Shown: positions 9,266 through 18,402 of the stretch, piece by piece | Numbering within the stretch: the stretch's first letter is position 1 | Layout of the letters: the number at the start of each line of letters is the position of its first letter | NCBI GenBank assembly: GCA_964458795.1 | Contig: CAYWJW010000010.1 | Span: 1-37,715 of the forward strand | Source: JAJTHY01 sp964458795 | GTDB lineage: Bacteria; Pseudomonadota; Alphaproteobacteria; Rickettsiales; Midichloriaceae | Direction: 5' to 3' | DNA length: 37,715 nucleotides | Made by a program: the position numbers and the translations under genes | Notes under the pieces: generated by a model | Databases searched by the model: none | What the model was told of the DNA's origin: nothing | What the model saw: the letters and a program-made list of their open reading frames with translations, nothing else

Positions 9266-11335
9266 GTGAGGACAGATTTAGCAAGTATGAAAAATCAGTT
9301 TAAGGAAGATGTCATAAAGGCTGCGCGTGAACAGGCAAAGAGCCGTATAAGCCAGGAAGACTTAGAAAGGCTGAATCCCAATATTAATCATTTTGTTTAC
9401 TTAACTGGTTATTCTGCAAAAACATTGGAAGAGAAAGTTGATATAGTTGTCTCAGCACTGCCTGACGAATTCTTTAAACAAACGTTCCAGAAGACTAAAA
9501 TAAAGACAGCTTCTCTCATAGCCGAAGAACTACTTAGCACACATTATAACTTAAGTTCTGATAATGAATTTTTAAACTTTCTGTATGAATTAGTTGATAA
9601 GATTGCCGGGCTTTTTAAGGAATCTGCCGTTGAATCGCTGACGGGGAAGTCTATAGAGCCAATTGCGAAGATAGATAAAAATAGGAGTGAGGAATACTCT
9701 CAGGATTTATACAATCGATTGCTAGACGGGGAAGATCTAAAAGTGGTTACATCAGAAGCAATTACATACTTAGAGTACCTTATAAAGCAGGGGGATCTTT
9801 TACATTTAGACGATTTAAAAAGAGGTGACCCTGGCGAAAGGATTGAGTGCATAGATAGATATTTAAAAGTAGCTTATGGTATTATCATAGCTTTGAAAGC
9901 ACAACCGGATAATAAAGATTTAATCTCTGCTTCCGAGTTAATTAAAAGTAATATAGCCGAATTTAAAGTAGCTAGAGCAAAGCTCGAGATTTATACCATG
10001 GCGGGTAAAAAAGGCGATGTTGTGCAACCGAATAGTCTAACCAAAAGGCAGGAACTCGCCTTAAAACTACTAACCCAAGCCAATAGAATACGCACAAAAG
10101 CCATACATGGCCCTCAATTAACGGCAGAACAAAAAGTGTTTGTACAGGATTTTATAAAGGATTCTATGGGCAATATGAAATTGAATGGAGCACTTAGTTA
10201 TTTATCAACCAAAGGAGAGTTGGCAGGTTTATCATCTACTATTGTCGAAGAAATAAGAGACTTAACTTATAGAACGAGAAACTATGATATATTCCTGTCT
10301 GCTAACCAAAAATTCAACAGAAATTATAATGACTTATTGGAAGGAAAACCAGAGAATATACGCGATAAAGTCAATTTAAGAGAATATGGCATATTAATGA
10401 GTTATGCGAAAGCGCAAGATACATTTGAACTGCTCAATACACTCGGAATAATTGATGGTGATGTGAAACTTCAAGAGATATTTGAAGAAGTAAAAAGGCT
10501 AGGACCTAGAATAGCAGAAGTTAATGAAAGAATACAAAGTGAAGTTGTGTATGAGTCAGGAGATATCATGATGAATAACCTTCAAAAAGAATCAGAGCTG
10601 ACAAACAAAAAATTAAAAACACCAAATGAACTTGCAAGGCTGTTTATAACAGAACATATGCATACACTGAAGATGTTTGTAGATGATATATCAAAAAAGC
10701 AGTCTCACATGACGACTAGAGGCGTTTTTTCAGATGCGTTTGATATCAATAGATATCTATTATCAGATCTATATAATATAAAAGTTGATAGGTTGTTAAT
10801 TGATAAATTTAAAAGTAAATTAGAAAGTAAATATGGCCCTAAATATGCAAATACTGTTGATGAAATCTATAGAAAAATTGAATTTGATATACATAAAAAT
10901 TCTCAAGCAAAATTTCAGGCAGTCCGCTATAGGCCAGTAGCTGAAGTTGCAAAAGCCGGCCTTGCTGACTTCCTACCATTTTTGGGGCATACTAAGATAA
11001 ACCCAGATAACCTTGATAAGCTTCATACCAAAATGATGGCAGATATAGTTGAAGCAGATGAAATGATATGTTCTGAGTTTGCGGCAAGGACAACTGCTGT
11101 GGCCTTTATTGAGCTTAACAAAAGACTACAAACTGCTTTAGAAACAACTGAGAATGTTATAGAAATACCATTTGATGCAAGAGAACGCTTTAGTAAAATA
11201 CACCCTGATAGATTACTTAAGATTCTAGCAGCTAAAGGCTGCATAGAAGAAGCACCACGCACAAAGACGGAGAATCAATTCATAACATTTGCAGGTAAAG
11301 TTAAGGCAACTACCTCCGCTCAGCTAAATAGATAA
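9266..11335 (+). CDS. Large helical protein, unknown function
   Basis: A 689-residue soluble protein with no signal peptide, no membrane segment and only two cysteines. It is rich in Lys, Glu, Leu and Ile and reads as mostly helical throughout. I recognise no catalytic motif or family. The start is uncertain: a GTG at 9266 or an ATG at 9287 (MKNQFKEDVI); neither has a good ribosome binding site. A CtrA-like box lies upstream. It is monocistronic and followed by the palindromic repeat at 11338. In a Rickettsiales context such orphan helical proteins are often lineage-specific and sometimes secreted, but nothing here proves that. Confidence 0.7.
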   Translation: MRTDLASMKNQFKEDVIKAAREQAKSRISQEDLERLNPNINHFVYLTGYSAKTLEEKVDIVVSALPDEFFKQTFQKTKIKTASLIAEELLSTHYNLSSDNEFLNFLYELVDKIAGLFKESAVESLTGKSIEPIAKIDKNRSEEYSQDLYNRLLDGEDLKVVTSEAITYLEYLIKQGDLLHLDDLKRGDPGERIECIDRYLKVAYGIIIALKAQPDNKDLISASELIKSNIAEFKVARAKLEIYTMAGKKGDVVQPNSLTKRQELALKLLTQANRIRTKAIHGPQLTAEQKVFVQDFIKDSMGNMKLNGALSYLSTKGELAGLSSTIVEEIRDLTYRTRNYDIFLSANQKFNRNYNDLLEGKPENIRDKVNLREYGILMSYAKAQDTFELLNTLGIIDGDVKLQEIFEEVKRLGPRIAEVNERIQSEVVYESGDIMMNNLQKESELTNKKLKTPNELARLFITEHMHTLKMFVDDISKKQSHMTTRGVFSDAFDINRYLLSDLYNIKVDRLLIDKFKSKLESKYGPKYANTVDEIYRKIEFDIHKNSQAKFQAVRYRPVAEVAKAGLADFLPFLGHTKINPDNLDKLHTKMMADIVEADEMICSEFAARTTAVAFIELNKRLQTALETTENVIEIPFDARERFSKIHPDRLLKILAAKGCIEEAPRTKTENQFITFAGKVKATTSAQLNR

Positions 11336-11337
11336 TT

Positions 11338-11544
11338 GTCACCCTGAACTTGTTTCCACTAGTGTCCGGAATAAATTTAGCAAAAAAATCTCTTAGTTTT
11401 CTGTTTAAACATGGACACCGCGATCAAGTCGCGGTGTGACAATTACTGGTGTTGTGCCAGTTTTCTTATATATTTATTCCGGACACTAGTGGAACTTGTT
11501 TCAGGGTCTCACAAAGCGAGATGCTGAAACGAGTTCAGCATGAC
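11338..11544. repeat. Palindromic intergenic repeat, split by a MITE
   Basis: Without the insertion (11356-11492, plus one target copy), this is an inverted repeat of two 27-nt arms. The left arm begins GTCACCCTGAACTTG and the right arm, on the reverse strand, begins GTCATGCTGAACTCG. Each arm is itself a small palindrome (CCCTGAA with TTCAGGG; GCTGAA with TTCAGC). Repeats of this general kind are common between genes in alphaproteobacteria. It sits directly after the stop codon of the 9266 gene, where its transcript could form a strong stem. Confidence 0.75.
11356..11492. mobile_element. 137-bp MITE with 21-bp inverted ends and 9-bp target duplication
   Basis: Perfect 21-bp terminal inverted repeats (11356-11376 and 11472-11492; ends CCACTAGTGTCCGGAATA) bound a 137-bp element with no coding capacity. 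The 9-bp sequence AACTTGTTT is duplicated exactly at 11347-11355 and 11493-11501, which is direct proof of transposition into the host repeat. The interior holds a palindrome, ACACCGCGA, loop TCAAG, TCGCGGTGT, at 11415-11437. No transposase for it is in the window; the parent IS family is not identified, though a 9-bp duplication limits the options. Confidence 0.88.
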
Positions 11545-11558
11545 TATGTACTGTGCAC

Positions 11559-11637
11559 AAAAATATTTTGTTTAGGGACTTCCATTGACCAAAGCTGTCA
11601 AGTATACTAGTAAATATAGGATCAGAGAATTGTTTAG
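11559..11637 (+). promoter_or_regulatory. Recurrent promoter-like element, copy 3 (promoter of 11638 gene)
   Basis: A/T box at 11559-11569, GGGACTTCC, TTCCAT at 11580-11585, exactly 17 nt, TATACT at 11603-11608, then the leader up to the ATG at 11638. The predicted transcript start is near 11615, giving a leader of about 23 nt. This is the copy that most clearly drives a protein gene. Confidence 0.75.
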
Positions 11638-12189
11638 ATGAAACTAATAACTAAATTCATATTGTTTACGTTTTGCATGCTACTAGCATCTCCTGCTCTT
11701 GCTGGCGGCAGTGAACGTGAAGCCAGGGAATTTATTGCGCAGGTTGAAGCGTTGATGAATCGCAGGAAAATGGATGAGATCCGAGATTTTTACAAATTTT
11801 ATTCTGTTAAAGATGCTAGATTCATTGCAGATAGTAAATTAGTTGATCCCAATAATCAGGATAAAGTTATTGCAGAAGAATCTAAAAATATGAATGTGGA
11901 TGAGTATCTGCTATACCTAAAAGGCATTTTAGAAACGCCGAATAGGTACTCATATAGCGCAACTATTGATTCTATAAAACTAGATAGAGCAAACGATACT
12001 GCAAGTGTAATGGTAACTACCAGAGATTCCTCTGTAACTACTAAGCGTGATGAAGAACGGCAACGGGACTATTTGGTTTATGTACTCGAAACTTCAAACT
12101 GCAATTACTCTTTGGTATATAAAAGCGCACATTATTACATAGCGGGAATGAACTGCGCTGCAAAGATCAATAAAACTACGGTTTATTGA
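11638..12189 (+). CDS. Secreted protein, unknown function (possibly NTF2-like)
   Basis: A 183-residue protein with a clear Sec signal peptide (residues 1-22, ending SPALA before GG), so the mature protein is periplasmic or secreted. The mature part starts with a helix (EREAREFIAQVEALMNRR) and ends with beta-rich segments (DTASVMVTTRD; DYLVYVLETSNCNYSLVY), an order that resembles NTF2/SnoaL-like folds; that is inference from the pattern only. Two cysteines near the C-terminus could pair. It is transcribed from the copy 3 element. A decayed paralogue with the same element survives at 20726-20946. Confidence 0.78.
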   Translation: MKLITKFILFTFCMLLASPALAGGSEREAREFIAQVEALMNRRKMDEIRDFYKFYSVKDARFIADSKLVDPNNQDKVIAEESKNMNVDEYLLYLKGILETPNRYSYSATIDSIKLDRANDTASVMVTTRDSSVTTKRDEERQRDYLVYVLETSNCNYSLVYKSAHYYIAGMNCAAKINKTTVY

Positions 12190-12308
12190 CGACTTAGGGA
12201 AGTTTAGTGATCAATATTGATTGACAATATATACTATTTTCCTTGTATTTAGCTGGTTATAAGGTTATTAAATATCTGCGTAACATGTGAAATAAGTTAA
12301 GGATTTTT

Positions 12309-13142
12309 ATGAAATGTAAAAAAGCTCCCAGAAAAATGTCAAAAACTTTAGATTCATACTTTTCAGTAGGACTGCTTGCTGCACATAATTTTACAGATTG
12401 GTTTGGTAGTACTGGAATGAATTTGATGATTCTCCCACATTTATTTAGACAATATAATAAACAATATAAATTAGAAGACGAGAAAGAAAAACTGCAAGAA
12501 TTAGAAGACGAACTAAACGCTTTACAAGGTGAAACAACAAGAATAGGAAAAACTCCGACCTGTACGGTATTAACAGAGAAAGAAAAGGAGCTGCAGTATA
12601 ATATTGCTTTAAAGAAAGAGGAAATAGCTGCATTAAAAAGCAAGTCAGTTCATATAACTTATAGCACTGCATATAATGCACTTAAAATATGTGTGTTTGA
12701 AAGTATATTAGACTATTCTATGGAGAGCAGTAATAGTTATATGAGGGTAGTTGCTACACCTTTTGCTTTTGCTTTTTTTTGCATATTTATGGAGAAAATG
12801 GTTTTCGATAGATATCAATATAAAGAAGATGCTGAACATGGCCTAGAAGATTGCGCCCCAGGCAAAAATAAGGCACTGATTTTTTATTTTACACTATTGC
12901 AAGCAACTACCATTGCTTCTTGTAATTTAGCTTCTTTTTTTCTTATAAAGCGTTATGGAGCGAATATATCGAGTTGCATAAAGACAGTAATACCTTTACC
13001 TGGCGTTATAGATAATGTCGCCAATACCATGCCAATGCCCAGACTTTGTGGCAGCTTATTTAATGAGTTTGCACGCGCAGCTTTAACTAAATCAATATAT
13101 ACTCATGAAGTTGATGTAGATCAGATTCAAATGGAAAGATAG
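12309..13142 (+). CDS. Membrane protein with coiled-coil insert, paralogue of 13154 gene
   Basis: A 277-residue membrane protein of unknown function. The start is well supported by AAGGA upstream of the ATG. A hydrophobic N-terminal part is followed by a charged coiled coil at about residues 52-113 (EDEKEKLQELEDELNAL and onward) that is absent from the downstream paralogue, then further hydrophobic segments. Shared with the 13154 gene are the N-terminal pattern MK-x-K-x-x-P-K-x-x-S-K, a YQY motif, a long hydrophobic block (ALIFYFTLLQATTIASC) and a C-terminal YTHE. The two genes are 11 nt apart, so they are a tandem duplication in one operon. A weak TTGACA at 12221-12226 may belong to the promoter, but no good -10 follows. 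Confidence 0.68.
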   Translation: MKCKKAPRKMSKTLDSYFSVGLLAAHNFTDWFGSTGMNLMILPHLFRQYNKQYKLEDEKEKLQELEDELNALQGETTRIGKTPTCTVLTEKEKELQYNIALKKEEIAALKSKSVHITYSTAYNALKICVFESILDYSMESSNSYMRVVATPFAFAFFCIFMEKMVFDRYQYKEDAEHGLEDCAPGKNKALIFYFTLLQATTIASCNLASFFLIKRYGANISSCIKTVIPLPGVIDNVANTMPMPRLCGSLFNEFARAALTKSIYTHEVDVDQIQMER

Positions 13143-13153
13143 TAAGCGGTTTT

Positions 13154-13891
13154 ATGAAATTTAAAGCAACACCTAAAGCGATATCAAAAGTAGCAGACTA
13201 TGGTACTTCAGGTAGTTTGATTGCTTTGCAGCTGCTTGCGGATAAGTTAGGATATACGAGTTATAGATATGGCAAGATAAATGCATTATTTTTGTTAGCA
13301 AGTTGTTGTAAGGAGATAAATACCTTTTTAGTTGCTAAGTTTCCTCAAGCTTTCAAAATATATCCTGAAGCATTCATAAAACTGATGACTCTAACAAATA
13401 CTTATGTAAACGTGACTATATCTAGCAGTAATACTTATAGTTTAATTAATAGAGCAATACTACTTACTGCAGTAAATATCCTTAGTAAAGACGGCAATAT
13501 AGGAATTTTAGCTGGAGCGACGGCATGTGTTTTTCTAACTGAAGCGATTAGAAGAAAGATTTTAAATAACTATCAATATCAAGAAGTTAATCATGCAGAA
13601 CCGGATGATATGATAGATTGCAGCAAACTAAAAAACAATTTGTTAATTGTATACTTCAGTTTCTTAGGAGCCACAGTATTTGCCGCTTCTTCACTCTCTG
13701 CAAATCTATTTATGCACAAGTTTGCAGAGACCATTTCGGATATTATAACTCCTATTCCTACTGTCGGCAAAGCGCTGTGCTTAATAGCAACTTCTCCTAT
13801 GCTATACAGCACAATATTCCAGAAGCTAGCATATAAAGCCTTAAGCTGCACAGATTATACTCATGAGGCTTATGTTATTCCAACTGTGTAA
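13154..13891 (+). CDS. Membrane protein, tandem paralogue of 12309 gene
   Basis: A 245-residue multi-pass membrane protein. It shares the MKFKATPKAISK N-terminus pattern, the YQYQE motif, the block NLLIVYFSFLGATVFAASS and the C-terminal DYTHEAYV with the gene before it. In place of the coiled coil it has a hydrophobic stretch with a cysteine pair (ASCCKEINTFLVA). It begins 11 nt after the upstream stop and is probably translated from the same message. Together with the gene at 116-763, it makes a three-member family in this window, which looks lineage-specific. Confidence 0.68.
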   Translation: MKFKATPKAISKVADYGTSGSLIALQLLADKLGYTSYRYGKINALFLLASCCKEINTFLVAKFPQAFKIYPEAFIKLMTLTNTYVNVTISSSNTYSLINRAILLTAVNILSKDGNIGILAGATACVFLTEAIRRKILNNYQYQEVNHAEPDDMIDCSKLKNNLLIVYFSFLGATVFAASSLSANLFMHKFAETISDIITPIPTVGKALCLIATSPMLYSTIFQKLAYKALSCTDYTHEAYVIPTV

Positions 13892-13979
13892 CTCGCTAGT
13901 AAAAAAACAATAACACTACTTGAAAAACTAAAAGCCTACTCTACTATCAAAGCTTAGATGATTGATATATAAGGCTATG

Positions 13980-15230
13980 ATGGAATTGCTGCTTGAAAAA
14001 TTAAAAGCTTATAGAATAGCTATTATTGCAGTGGTTATTACTATAGTGGTTATTCTGATAGTTATTAATTCCGGTCTATTAAATGGTAGTGATAAAACTA
14101 AGGTTAAACCGCCTGTAGATGTCTCTGTGGCGTTGGTAACGCCCGTCGATGTACCGGTTTCAATGGACTTTACTGGTGAAACGGCAAGCTCCAAAATAGT
14201 GGAGGTAAGGCCGCGTGTTTCAGGAGTGCTACAGAAGATCTTATTTGTTGAAGGTGAAATAGTAAAAGAGGGGCAACCATTATTTCAAATTGAGCCTGAC
14301 CAGTATAAAATAGCATTACGCAGCGCAGAAGCAGAGCTTGCAAAATCTAAAGCTAAGCTTGAGCAAGCAACGCGAGATGAAGCAAGGCTCAAGATCTTAT
14401 TAGAAAAGAATGTATCTAGCCAAAAGGATTATGACGATGCTCAATCAAGGTTGGAACTTGCAAAAGCGGGCTTGGAATCTGCTCAGGCTAGTGTGGATGA
14501 AGCTCAGTTGAATTTAGGCTATACTACTATTTATGCACCAGCAACAGGGTTGATCTCAATAACTAATAAAAATGAAGGTTCTTTATTGAGCGCAACCGGA
14601 GATAATGTGCTTACTAAGATAACGCAGCTTGATCCAATTTATGTTAATTTCAGTATGCCAGAAACTGAATACATTAGAATTCAGCAAGACGCAGCGAAGG
14701 GTTTACTTAAATTACCACCAGGACAGGAGTTGCCAGTAGATATGTATTATGGTAATGGAATTAAGTTTGATCAAGCTGGCAAACTCAATTTTTCCGAAGC
14801 AGAATTCTCCAAGGGTTCTGGTGTTATGCAAATCCGAGCAACTTTCCCAAACCCTAATAATAAGTTAATAGGTGGGCAATTCGTACGCATTGTATTAGGA
14901 GGAGGAGTTAGGCCACATGCGCTCATAATTCCTAAGCGTGCGATTATTGAATCAGTTACAGGTAAACAAGTATTTATAGTTAATGAAGCTAAAATTGCAG
15001 AACTTAGAGAGATACAGGAAGGACCAAAGTTTAAAGACTACGTTCAGATAATTTCCGGCCTTTCAGCAGGTGATAAAGTAGTTGTCGATGGATTTCTAAA
15101 GCTACAGCCAGGGGACCATGTGAATATCACAAGCAAAATAGATGAAGCACCTAAAGTCGATGAACTTACTAGTATACCAAATAGAGAAGGAAAGCTTGTG
15201 GATTCATCAAAACTTACGGCGGTAAATTAA
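13980..15230 (+). CDS. acrA: RND efflux periplasmic adaptor (AcrA/MexA type)
   Basis: Membrane fusion protein that links an inner-membrane RND pump to an outer-membrane channel. A single N-terminal membrane helix (residues about 13-32) anchors it; there is no lipobox cysteine. Then come a lipoyl half-motif (VRPRVSGVLQKILFVEGEIVKEGQPLFQIEP), split by a helical hairpin of about 75 residues, the second lipoyl half (YTTIYAPATGLIS), and the beta-barrel domain. The ATG at 13980 has AAGG 5 nt upstream and is preferred over an in-frame TTG at 13962 and the ATG at 13977. It lies 1 nt before the pump gene. No TolC homologue is in the window. Confidence 0.92.
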   Translation: MELLLEKLKAYRIAIIAVVITIVVILIVINSGLLNGSDKTKVKPPVDVSVALVTPVDVPVSMDFTGETASSKIVEVRPRVSGVLQKILFVEGEIVKEGQPLFQIEPDQYKIALRSAEAELAKSKAKLEQATRDEARLKILLEKNVSSQKDYDDAQSRLELAKAGLESAQASVDEAQLNLGYTTIYAPATGLISITNKNEGSLLSATGDNVLTKITQLDPIYVNFSMPETEYIRIQQDAAKGLLKLPPGQELPVDMYYGNGIKFDQAGKLNFSEAEFSKGSGVMQIRATFPNPNNKLIGGQFVRIVLGGGVRPHALIIPKRAIIESVTGKQVFIVNEAKIAELREIQEGPKFKDYVQIISGLSAGDKVVVDGFLKLQPGDHVNITSKIDEAPKVDELTSIPNREGKLVDSSKLTAVN

Positions 15231-15231
15231 T

Positions 15232-18200
15232 ATGCTGGCACGCTTCTTCATTGGTCGTCCTGTACTAACAATGGTAATTTCTATCTTTATCGTTCTTGCA
15301 GGAGGCGCTGCCATTTTCAATTTACCGGTAGCTCAATTCCCTGAAATTACACCACCTCAGGTAATTATCACAGCAAGTTACCCTGGAGCAAGCGCAGAAG
15401 TGGTAGAGAATACTGTGTCGTCGCTGCTTGAAGAGCAATTAAATGGCGTTGAAGATATGCTATATATGAATTCAACCTCAAGTAGTGATGGCAGCGCATC
15501 TATAACTATAACCTTCGCAGTGGGTACAGATGTAGATCAAGCGTTAATAAACGTGAGTAATCGCACAAAACTTGTTGAAGCAAAGTTGCCTGATGAAGTA
15601 AGACGCAATGGCCTATCAATACTAAAGCAGTCTTCAACCATAGTGCTTATTGCAACTCTTCAGTCTAATTCACCGTCGATAGGTGATGTAGAACTAAGCA
15701 ATTATGCTTCGATAAACATAGTTGATGAACTTAAACGTGTTCCAGGTGTTGGCGATGTGCAAATTATGGGAGGAAAACCGTATTCTATGCGCATATGGCT
15801 TAAGCCAGATAGATTGAGTTTTTATGGCCTCACAGTTTCGGATGTAGCAAGGAGTATCAAAGAACAGAATGAGCTTTATGCAGTAGGCAGAATAGGCCAA
15901 CTACCCAGTACAGAACCAGTTGATTTAACGCTATCTGTAAGGACTTCCGGGAGACTTATAACCGCCGAAGAATTTGGAGATATAATACTAAAGTCCAATC
16001 CGGATGGCTCTGCACTAAAGTTGCGAGATGTATCGACAATTGAGTTAGGAGCTGAAGATTATGATACTTTCGGCAGATTAAATGGAAAGTCAGCAACTTT
16101 GGTGGCGGTTTATCCACAACCAGGTGCAAATATTTTATCCGTTGCAAATAGTACAATTAAAAAGCTACGTGAGTTAAGTAAACATTTTCCATCAGGCATC
16201 TCCTATACAATCCCGTATAACACTACAGAGTTTGTAAAAATTTCCATTGAAGAAGTAGTAAAGACTTTATTCGAAGCGATATTTTTGGTGTTTCTGGTAG
16301 TATACTTATTCCTGCAAAATTGGCGAGCTACTCTCATACCTTGCCTTGCGGTTCCAGTTTCTATAGTAGGTACTTTCGCCGGTATTTATTTGTTAGGATT
16401 TTCAATTAATACCCTAACTCTATTTGGTCTAGTACTAGCTATTGGGATCGTAGTTGATGATGCTATTGTAGTACTTGAAAACGTTGAGCGGATAATGAAG
16501 ACTGAAGGCTTAAGCTCAAAAGAAGCTTCCATTAAAGCTATGGGGGAAGTAACCGGGCCGGTAATAGCTATTGTATTGGTACTATGTGCCGTATTTATAC
16601 CAATTACATTCCTTGGCGGAATGGTAGGAGAGCTGTATAAACAGTTTGCGGTAACGATAACTATATCTGTTGTTATCTCGGGAATAGTAGCGCTTACATT
16701 AACTCCAGTTCTATGCACTTTGTTGCTAAAGGAGGGGCATCACGAAGAGCCAAACAAATTTTTCCAGGCTTTTAACAATTTCTTTGAAAAGCTTTCCGGA
16801 TATTTTAGTAATATGGTGGCAAAATCTATCAACCGCGGTGTCTTGATGCTCCTGGTTTATTTGATCTTAGTTGGACTGACTTACGCTCTATTTACAATTG
16901 CTCCCCAAAGTTTTGTGCCCAAGGAAGACCAAGGTTATTTAATCGCGAGTGTAAACTTACCAGATTCAGCATCTATCTCACGCACAGAAAAAGTAGTTGA
17001 AGAGCTTGTCAAAATTATTAAGTCTAATCCAGCTGTTAAAGACGTAATAGGGTATACGGGATACGATATTTTAAGTGCAGGTGTAAAAACATCCGCAGCA
17101 ACTTTTTGGGTTACACTTAAGGATTGGAAGGAGCGTGACAAGCCAGGCATGGACGTTGATAGCGTAGCTAACTTTATTATGAAAAAAGGCAGCACTATCA
17201 AAGAGGCTATAGTACTAGCATTTAACGTACCTAGCATACCTGGGCTTGGCACAACTAGTGGGTTTGAAGCGTACTTGCAAAACCGCGGTGATACTGGAAT
17301 TGCCGGTCTTGCTCAAGCCACAGCTACCATTATGAAAAGTGGGAGCTCAGCCAAAGCAATAACGGGCTTAAATACCAGTTTTAGAGCGAATGTGCCACAG
17401 CTATTTGCGCAAGTGAATAAAGATAGAGCTAAGGCTCTTGATGTGCCGCTCAACATGATTTATGACAATCTTAGTGCAGCTTTAAGCCCGATATATGTAA
17501 ATGACTTTAATAAGTTCGGTAAGACATATAAGGTAATCGTCCAAGCAGATGCTAACTACCGCAGCTTCCCTGAAGACATCAGCAAGATTTATGTAAGATC
17601 TCAAAGTGGCAATATGATCCCGCTTAATGCAATTGTCTCAATGCATGAAACTAAAGGACCTGAACAGATCGAACGCTTCAATGGCTTTACAGCAGCTCGT
17701 TTTAATGGTGAAAGCGCACCAGGATATAGCATGGGGCAAGCTATGACGTCCTTTGAAAATCTTGTAAACACTCATTTGCCGGGAACCCTTACGGTGGCAT
17801 GGACTGGAGAATCTTACCAGCAAAAGCAGGCAGGCAGCGCATCAACTTTCGCATTTGTTTTTGGCATCATAATGATATTCCTAATTTTAGCCGCACAGTA
17901 CGAACAATGGTCATTGCCATTCGCAGTTATTCTTTCGGTACCATTTGCTGTTTTAGGCGCACTGATCGCTATCCTAATAAGGCATACTGATAATGACATA
18001 TACTTCCAAGTTGGCCTAGTTACACTTATTGGACTCAGTGCTAAAAATGCAATTCTCATTGTAGAGTTTTCCAATCTAAAGCGCAAAGAAGGCATAGATA
18101 CTATATCTGCACTCGCAGAAGCTATACGCCTTCGATTTAGACCCATACTCATGACATCGCTCGCATTCATATTGGGTGTGCTTCCTCTCGTGCTAAGTAC

Positions 18201-18360
18201 CGGAGCTGGAGCAAACAGTAGGCATTCGATCGGCACAGGTGTATTCGGAGGAATGCTGATCTCCACGTTTATTGTTATAGTATTTGTGCCGCTCTTTTAC
18301 TACTGGGTTGTAGAGCGCCGCCTTTCTCCACCGAAGGAGAAGGAAGAACCACATTTATAA
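15232..18360 (+). CDS. acrB: RND multidrug efflux pump (AcrB type)
   Basis: A 1042-residue inner-membrane pump, the usual length for the hydrophobe/amphiphile efflux family, working as a proton-driven trimer. It begins with the typical FFIGRPVLTMVISIFIVLAG helix. The proton-relay aspartate pair is in GIVVDDAIVVLENVERIM (TM4) and the matching lysine in GLSAKNAILIVEFSNLKRK (TM10). Two large periplasmic loops separate TM1-2 and TM7-8. It follows acrA by 1 nt and is clearly in the same operon. It probably removes host antimicrobial compounds, bile-like amphiphiles or toxic metabolites; the substrate range is not visible. Confidence 0.94.
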   Translation: MLARFFIGRPVLTMVISIFIVLAGGAAIFNLPVAQFPEITPPQVIITASYPGASAEVVENTVSSLLEEQLNGVEDMLYMNSTSSSDGSASITITFAVGTDVDQALINVSNRTKLVEAKLPDEVRRNGLSILKQSSTIVLIATLQSNSPSIGDVELSNYASINIVDELKRVPGVGDVQIMGGKPYSMRIWLKPDRLSFYGLTVSDVARSIKEQNELYAVGRIGQLPSTEPVDLTLSVRTSGRLITAEEFGDIILKSNPDGSALKLRDVSTIELGAEDYDTFGRLNGKSATLVAVYPQPGANILSVANSTIKKLRELSKHFPSGISYTIPYNTTEFVKISIEEVVKTLFEAIFLVFLVVYLFLQNWRATLIPCLAVPVSIVGTFAGIYLLGFSINTLTLFGLVLAIGIVVDDAIVVLENVERIMKTEGLSSKEASIKAMGEVTGPVIAIVLVLCAVFIPITFLGGMVGELYKQFAVTITISVVISGIVALTLTPVLCTLLLKEGHHEEPNKFFQAFNNFFEKLSGYFSNMVAKSINRGVLMLLVYLILVGLTYALFTIAPQSFVPKEDQGYLIASVNLPDSASISRTEKVVEELVKIIKSNPAVKDVIGYTGYDILSAGVKTSAATFWVTLKDWKERDKPGMDVDSVANFIMKKGSTIKEAIVLAFNVPSIPGLGTTSGFEAYLQNRGDTGIAGLAQATATIMKSGSSAKAITGLNTSFRANVPQLFAQVNKDRAKALDVPLNMIYDNLSAALSPIYVNDFNKFGKTYKVIVQADANYRSFPEDISKIYVRSQSGNMIPLNAIVSMHETKGPEQIERFNGFTAARFNGESAPGYSMGQAMTSFENLVNTHLPGTLTVAWTGESYQQKQAGSASTFAFVFGIIMIFLILAAQYEQWSLPFAVILSVPFAVLGALIAILIRHTDNDIYFQVGLVTLIGLSAKNAILIVEFSNLKRKEGIDTISALAEAIRLRFRPILMTSLAFILGVLPLVLSTGAGANSRHSIGTGVFGGMLISTFIVIVFVPLFYYWVVERRLSPPKEKEEPHL

Positions 18361-18402
18361 GAGATGGAAGACTCAAGCTCGGTATGACTCTAAAAATGCG
18401 CA

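Noticed and set aside
12773..12780. T8 run in the 12309 gene as a slippage site
   Set aside because: It encodes an FF stretch in a hydrophobic segment of an unknown protein; no meaningful alternative product follows, unlike in dnaX.
16386..16718. Reading frames of 60-150 codons antisense to acrB, mutS, dnaX and others
   Set aside because: They are shadows of strongly recognised genes, have no ribosome binding sites and show no family features.
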